Below are positions 59,205 through 64,000 of a DNA stretch of 64,000 nt, piece after piece. Source of the stretch: Scomber scombrus (lineage: Eukaryota; Chordata; Actinopteri; Scombriformes; Scombridae). Location: positions 18,939,935 through 19,003,934 of the forward strand of contig NC_084985.1 in the NCBI RefSeq assembly GCF_963691925.1, read 5' to 3'. Numbering within the stretch: the first letter of the stretch is position 1; each line of letters begins with the position of its first letter. A program made the position numbers and the translations under genes. The notes beneath the pieces were generated by a model. That model had not been told where the DNA came from. It saw only the letters and a list, made by a program, of their open reading frames with translations, and searched no databases.

Positions 59205-59990
59205 TAAAGTAGTTCACATGAGAAGACTTCAACCAGCTATAGCATTTAAACATTGTTTAGATGTTAACACACCAATTGTACAGTAATAATCCTATATTAC
59301 TTGGAAAAGAGCTTTTATTTTACTTTAATAAAACCTTTGAATATTTCTTCCATGGTTGACAGCAGTAGCCAGAAAGCTTACATTGACTAGCTATGACTAG
59401 TGTATGTGCATCAGAGTTAATCTGCACACAGACACATTATCTATACATGTGAGTAACCACTCCCTGAGAGCCTTTCCAAAAATACTACTTATCACCACCA
59501 GCAAAATGTGCCCACCCACTCACACACATGTACACACTCCTCTTACCCCAGTCCTCACGTAATTACTCTAAATCTGAACTCCTACATATTACTTCTGGGC
59601 ACCAACAACACATTTGTTTCCATGAAGTGAAACCATCTTAAGAAATCACCTTGGACAGGAAGGTCAATGCCATGTGTCAGTCTTTCAGTATGAAGTTCAC
59701 ATAATGGCACCTTGTAGGTTTTTGTTTTTTGGAGTGAACTGTACAGGAAATGTTCCACATTAGATAGAATGTGGTGTAGCTGGTGGTGACATGTTAAACC
59801 ACTTCTGTAGCCTAATTAAAAAATACCACCCGTTATATAGATTAACAGCAAAAATGTTTTATGAACAGATCAATATGGCATGATGCAAACATTTTCTTTC
59901 TATTTTCTATCTATCTATTAAAAAAAGGAAAAGAAGGGAGACAAGTCTGCTCTTGTCCCGAAACCAACACACACATACACAAACCGATTC
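59205..59990. other. Intergenic upstream of gsdme, no feature seen
   Basis: No ORF or repeat recognised apart from a CTATCTATCTATT run near 59,907. Confidence 0.4.
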
Positions 59991-60337
59991 CGGACCTCAT
60001 ATGATCGTAATTAACTGGAGAGTGGGAGGAGGCAGAGGTCTCCTTCTCATCTGCTATAACTGCACAGTCAATCCTCCCTCCATCCAGCCACAGCTCTGAC
60101 TGAACTGTGTTATCAGTGATTTACTTCAACAACCCTGTTTAGTTTTATAGTAACACTGCGAGCCAAGTGTCTGTTTAACTCGGATGACTATTTTTGTCTG
60201 TGTTTGGACAACTTGGGTCTATTTTTACGCATGGCAACATCGGTGAAAATCCAGGAGTGATAACTGGACGGCCTGGAGCTCTGAACAAACCACACAACAA
60301 TTCTGAACTTGTTGGTTTATATTCAATATAATTTGAG
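59991..60337 (+). promoter_or_regulatory. gsdme: Candidate gsdme promoter and 5' non-coding exon
   Basis: A good splice donor TTTGAG|GTAAGA follows 60337. An exon ending there would join the acceptor at 61669. The region is less AT-rich than its surroundings. No TATA box is obvious and the transcription start is not determined. Confidence 0.4.
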
Positions 60338-61669
60338 GTAAGAGATAATTTGATATTCTTACTTATTCTTGTAAAAACCAGTCAAAGTCGTCAGTTAGAT
60401 GGTCAGACTAGTCTCGACTTAACCAACTGGTCTGCCTGTCATGTTTTTGCGGTCACGGCATAGTTTTCTCTCTTTTATTTACTTGATGCAACATTAATAG
60501 TTGGGCTCCTACTTCTGTAAGGGTGACATCACGCTGTTAGCGCGCAGACCCACGTGCCCATGTGTGTGTGTTTAATGTGTATACACAAATCGGTGGTGAG
60601 GGAAAACCCACTGGCATTTGTCCTTTCTATCTGTCTATCTTTATACCTTTTAAGAATTAGATTACTTTGGACATAACATTCTCCAAACTCACAAAATTAA
60701 GGAAATATCAACTTTTGTAGAAAAACTGAACTGAAAGCTGATGTAATAGATTGCAATTTTGTTTGCTTTATGGTAATATTAAAGCAACCCCTGTAGTTGT
60801 TCTTGTATTGCCAGACCTAATGTTACAATACATTTGCTTACACATAATCCAAATGTATGTATGCCACCTAATCCACATATTCCCTATATGTTAAAAAAAA
60901 AAAAAAAAAAAAAAAACTATATATATATAATAATATTGATGTAATATATGTATGTATATATGAAATAAAAAAAATAATATAATATGTTTTTTAAAAAAAA
61001 GTCTGTACATGGTAATTTATATTATCATGTCTTTTCTGTTTCTTGTTTCCTAGGACAACATAACACCAAACTAATGAAACATAAAATATTTAGAAAGAGC
61101 ATATTTGAACTTTTAGAAGAGGAGTTTGTGGTCAGAGAGAGTCCCCACTGACGTTACAACAATTCTTGAATAATTCAGATCAAATGACTCAACTCACTGA
61201 AACCATGTTAATCCATGAGGAGTCTATGTCATTCAAGGTTGGTGGCATTCTTGGTTTTATTCAGGGGAAAATACTTCTGAGGACTGAGCTCGATTCTATT
61301 TTCTCTCATATTTATTTTCCCTAACTCCTCTTCTCTCTTTAGATATTTAAGTTATGAAAACTGAGCCAGAAGAATTAGCAAGGCGAGATCTGTGTTTGTA
61401 TACTTGCACATGTCATTAACAACATGTAGGGGCCTTTTTTTGCCGTGTGAGTCACTGCTCACTGTTAATTGCGGTGTACAGGAACGTGTGGGGTTACATG
61501 GTTATCACACACACACATACAGACTGCTTTTCTAGGACTAATTAATCATGCATAAACTTTATCGAGAGGGGAAAGTAGGGGAGAGTACCAACTGGAAATC
61601 ACCTTCAACAGTATTGCAGTTAAGTAAAAGCACACAATGTTTCTTGTCTTTTCTCTTGGTGCCTTCCAG
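60338..61669 (+). other. gsdme: Probable gsdme intron 1
   Basis: AT-rich, with an A-run and TATATA at about 60,893-60,930. A possible alternative non-coding exon begins after CTTGTTTCCTAG near 61,054, but its donor is unclear. Confidence 0.35.
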
Positions 61670-61735
61670 CGGACTAAATAAGATCAAAAGAAAGCCTCTC
61701 TTTCCAGTTGCCTACACTCCTCGTCTGCTGAAGCC

Positions 61736-63032
61736 ATGTTTTCCAAGGCCACTGCCAACTTCGTCCGTCAGATTGACCCTGAGGGAAGCCTCATCCACGT
61801 GTCCAGAGTGAACGACTCACACAAACTGGTTCCCATAGCACTGGTCGTCAAACGCAACCGCATCTGGTTCTGGCAGAGGCCCAAGTACCAACCAACAGAT
61901 TTCACCCTAAGCGACTTGTTGCAGGATGAGAAGGTGCTCAGTCCTGGTATGTAGATGTGCACATACAGACAACATGCTAAGTGAATAGAAATGTCTCAAA
62001 CTGTGTGTATATATAATGTTATTTTCCATACCAGCTGCATTTTGGTCAGACTTGTTTTTCACAAAGTAGATATTTTCACACTGCTTGGAGCAATACTCAC
62101 ACACACATCTATATGTATAACTACACCTAACACCTCCTCATATCAGGAGTGTCTGAGACTGAATTCCTGTCCTACAATGGGACGTTTGGAGACCAATTCT
62201 CTGGGAAGCTGGAGGCTGAGGCTGGCTCAGTCGGTGTCACATTGGAGGGGCGGGGCACTACCACACTCCAGTCATCTTTTGGCAAGCTGAGGAGAGAGGA
62301 ACTGGATGTGAAGAAGCTGTTAAACGACTCCAGCAACAGGTGTTAAATAATTCCTTTTTACACTGTTTGCACACAGCAACCAATCAGACACATCAGACAT
62401 TAGACACCAGTGGCACGCAATGCCTTAACCTCAACCACAAAGACCTACAGTGTCATGTTAACGACAGTAATACACTGCACCGGATCTGTCCATGTTTCAT
62501 ATCGCAACCCTTTATTGTGAATGTATTCATCCTGGCCTCCTAAAATATGACAAAATAGACTATTTAAACACAACAGTCTCTGTTTGTAGATTAACATCAG
62601 GTCTTCTTCTTTGCATTAGGCTGGTGGACATGCAGCACGTGCTGGTGCAGCAGCTGAAGAAGCGGGATGATGTGCTGGCAGTGGTGAAGGAGAGGATCCT
62701 CACCACCAGTTCCTGCACCGTCACCCAGACAGAAAAGGAGGACTGCACCTTTCAGGGGGTGCTGGGGCTAGTGGGCATGCTGGGGGGCTCTGTTACACAG
62801 GTTGAGTGTGTTTTAGGATTTAAAAAAAAATATATTATCTAACATTACATACTAGTGTCATCAGTATATTAATATATCAGTAATGGTGCATGTGTTTGTA
62901 TTTTCAGGTGTGTGTGAAGGAAAGCAATGACATTGTGGTGGACAGCGATGTTTCCTTGGAGATCCCTCCTGGTACAGTCATTGCATACAGCATCCTGGAA
63001 CTAGAAATAAAAAAAAACGGAGACTATCGTAA

Positions 63033-63104
<72 letters not shown>

Positions 63105-64000
63105 TCAGTGTTTGTTGGAGAGAAAAACGTCAACCACAACCTCACTTCTCCATTTGTGATCATTTGACTGACCTCAACTACAAAACCAAATTCCAGAAAC
63201 CCCAATATGATGTAGCTTTGCATTTTTTAAAATTGTGTAGTAAAAACTTTTTTTTTTTAAAGTGTATCTAAAATGTGGAAATAGCAGAGAAGATCATGTT
63301 CAAAATAAACATTGCACGAAAAACAGAAGTGAAGCACATGCCAGTTAAACATCCTCACTCAACGGTAAACAATTAGGTTGTATATTTTTTATCATCCGAC
63401 AGGCTGATATTCAGTTATGTGTTTTTATGGCGTATTGGCTGATATGGTTGTAAATCTGTGTGTGTGTGTGTGTCTTTCCTCCTCTTTATGATGACTTTTA
63501 GAGATATGCCTACAACCTGGCACGATCGGAGGCTTTGAGGCTGATACAGGGGAATCCTTTTCATCTCACGATTCCTTCAATACTGTGGATGGAAAGTGCA
63601 ATGATGAGAGCATTCCAGAAAAAGCACCTTTTGGCACGCTGCTTAATGGTTTGTTTGTTTCATTCATTCATATATTTAGCCTCATTAGGAAGAAAGCTGC
63701 ATAAGACTCAACAACCCCCGCTCCATCTCTTTTGTGAGGAAGTAAAACACAGTAGTGCATTCATGGAACTGATGTTGCTTCCCTTTTTTCCTCACACATT
63801 GGATTCAATTGATGAAAAAAAGGAAGCACTCCAACTATCTTTTTTTTTCATTGGTATACTGGCCAATTGGATACATTTTTTATATTAACAAAACCACAAA
63901 AAATATAATGAGTCACTTTATACTTCGTAAGCAAATATTGCACCACCTGATCATTTTGACAGTTTCTCCATTACAGGATTTCCAAATAACAGTATACTGC
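61736..64000 (+). CDS. gsdme: Gasdermin E (DFNA5), 5' part, running off the window
   Basis: Six coding exons are seen: 61736-61946, 62147-62339, 62620-62800, 62908-63028, 63502-63648 and 63977 onward. All are GT-AG and phase-matched, giving about 292 residues before the window ends. The start MFSKATANFVRQIDPEG is the canonical gasdermin E N-terminus and the ATG begins a conserved first helix. The visible part covers the N-terminal pore-forming domain and the inter-domain linker; the inhibitory C-terminal domain lies beyond 64000. In the family, caspase-3 (in fish also caspase-1-type) cleaves the linker and frees the N-domain to bind acidic lipids and open membrane pores, causing pyroptosis. 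Possible cleavage sites are FEAD (247-250) and NTVD (262-265), near the human site at about 270. Fish often have two copies (gsdmea, gsdmeb); which one this is cannot be told here. Confidence 0.94.
63029..63103. repeat. (GT)n-(GA)n microsatellite touching a gsdme splice donor
   Basis: The tract begins at the donor itself (TATC|GTAAGTGTGTGTGT...) and runs about 60 bases of GT, then GA. The donor core GTAAGT is intact. Confidence 0.92.

Noticed and set aside
60000..64000. A second gene between osbpl3 and gsdme such as cycs
   Set aside because: No cytochrome c motif (CxxCH) was found in any readable frame in the window.

Overview
The window is vertebrate genomic DNA, almost certainly from a ray-finned (teleost, probably percomorph) fish. 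It has GT-AG split genes with short phased exons, very dense CA/GT microsatellites, and typical fish transposons (Tc1, PIF/Harbinger, hAT-like, L1-like, tRNA-derived SINE). Gene content matches human 7p15 (CREB5, TRIL, OSBPL3, GSDME). There are no bacterial features, CRISPR arrays or operons.

Layout. 63-963 (+): the last two coding exons of creb5, followed by its 3'UTR. 3296-5821 (-): single-exon tril, tail-to-tail with creb5, its 5' flank loaded with CT/CA microsatellites. About 6.5-15.2 kb: intergenic, microsatellite-rich, no gene seen. 15.3-33.75 kb (+): osbpl3, a complete 21-coding-exon gene (814 residues by my splicing) with PH domain, FFAT motif and ORD lipid-transfer domain. 34.1-36.7 kb and 50.7-53.4 kb (-): two nearly identical, apparently intact 7-exon copies of a gene I read as a short TOGARAM-like (TOG-domain, ciliary microtubule) protein, in a roughly 3 kb direct segmental duplication. 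Between the copies lies a transposon-rich 13.6 kb: an hAT-like element, a decayed two-gene PIF/Harbinger element, a MITE with a 22-bp perfect inverted repeat, a tandem duplication with a SINE in only one unit, and a 5'-truncated L1-like LINE with a 15-bp target-site duplication. 53.8-59.2 kb: L1 relic, a large imperfect inverted repeat, and a Tc1/mariner element with intact ends but dead transposase. 60.0-64.0 kb (+): 5' part of gsdme (gasdermin E), running off the window.

The host genes act separately: CREB5 is a bZIP transcription factor, TRIL a membrane TLR co-receptor, OSBPL3 an ER-membrane contact-site lipid carrier, GSDME a caspase-activated pore former. They are grouped by inherited synteny. 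The least ordinary feature is the TOGARAM-like pair: both reading frames and all splice sites are kept, with 14 amino-acid substitutions plus one inserted residue that I can count by eye. All exon boundaries were placed by eye from splice consensus, phase and family resemblance.
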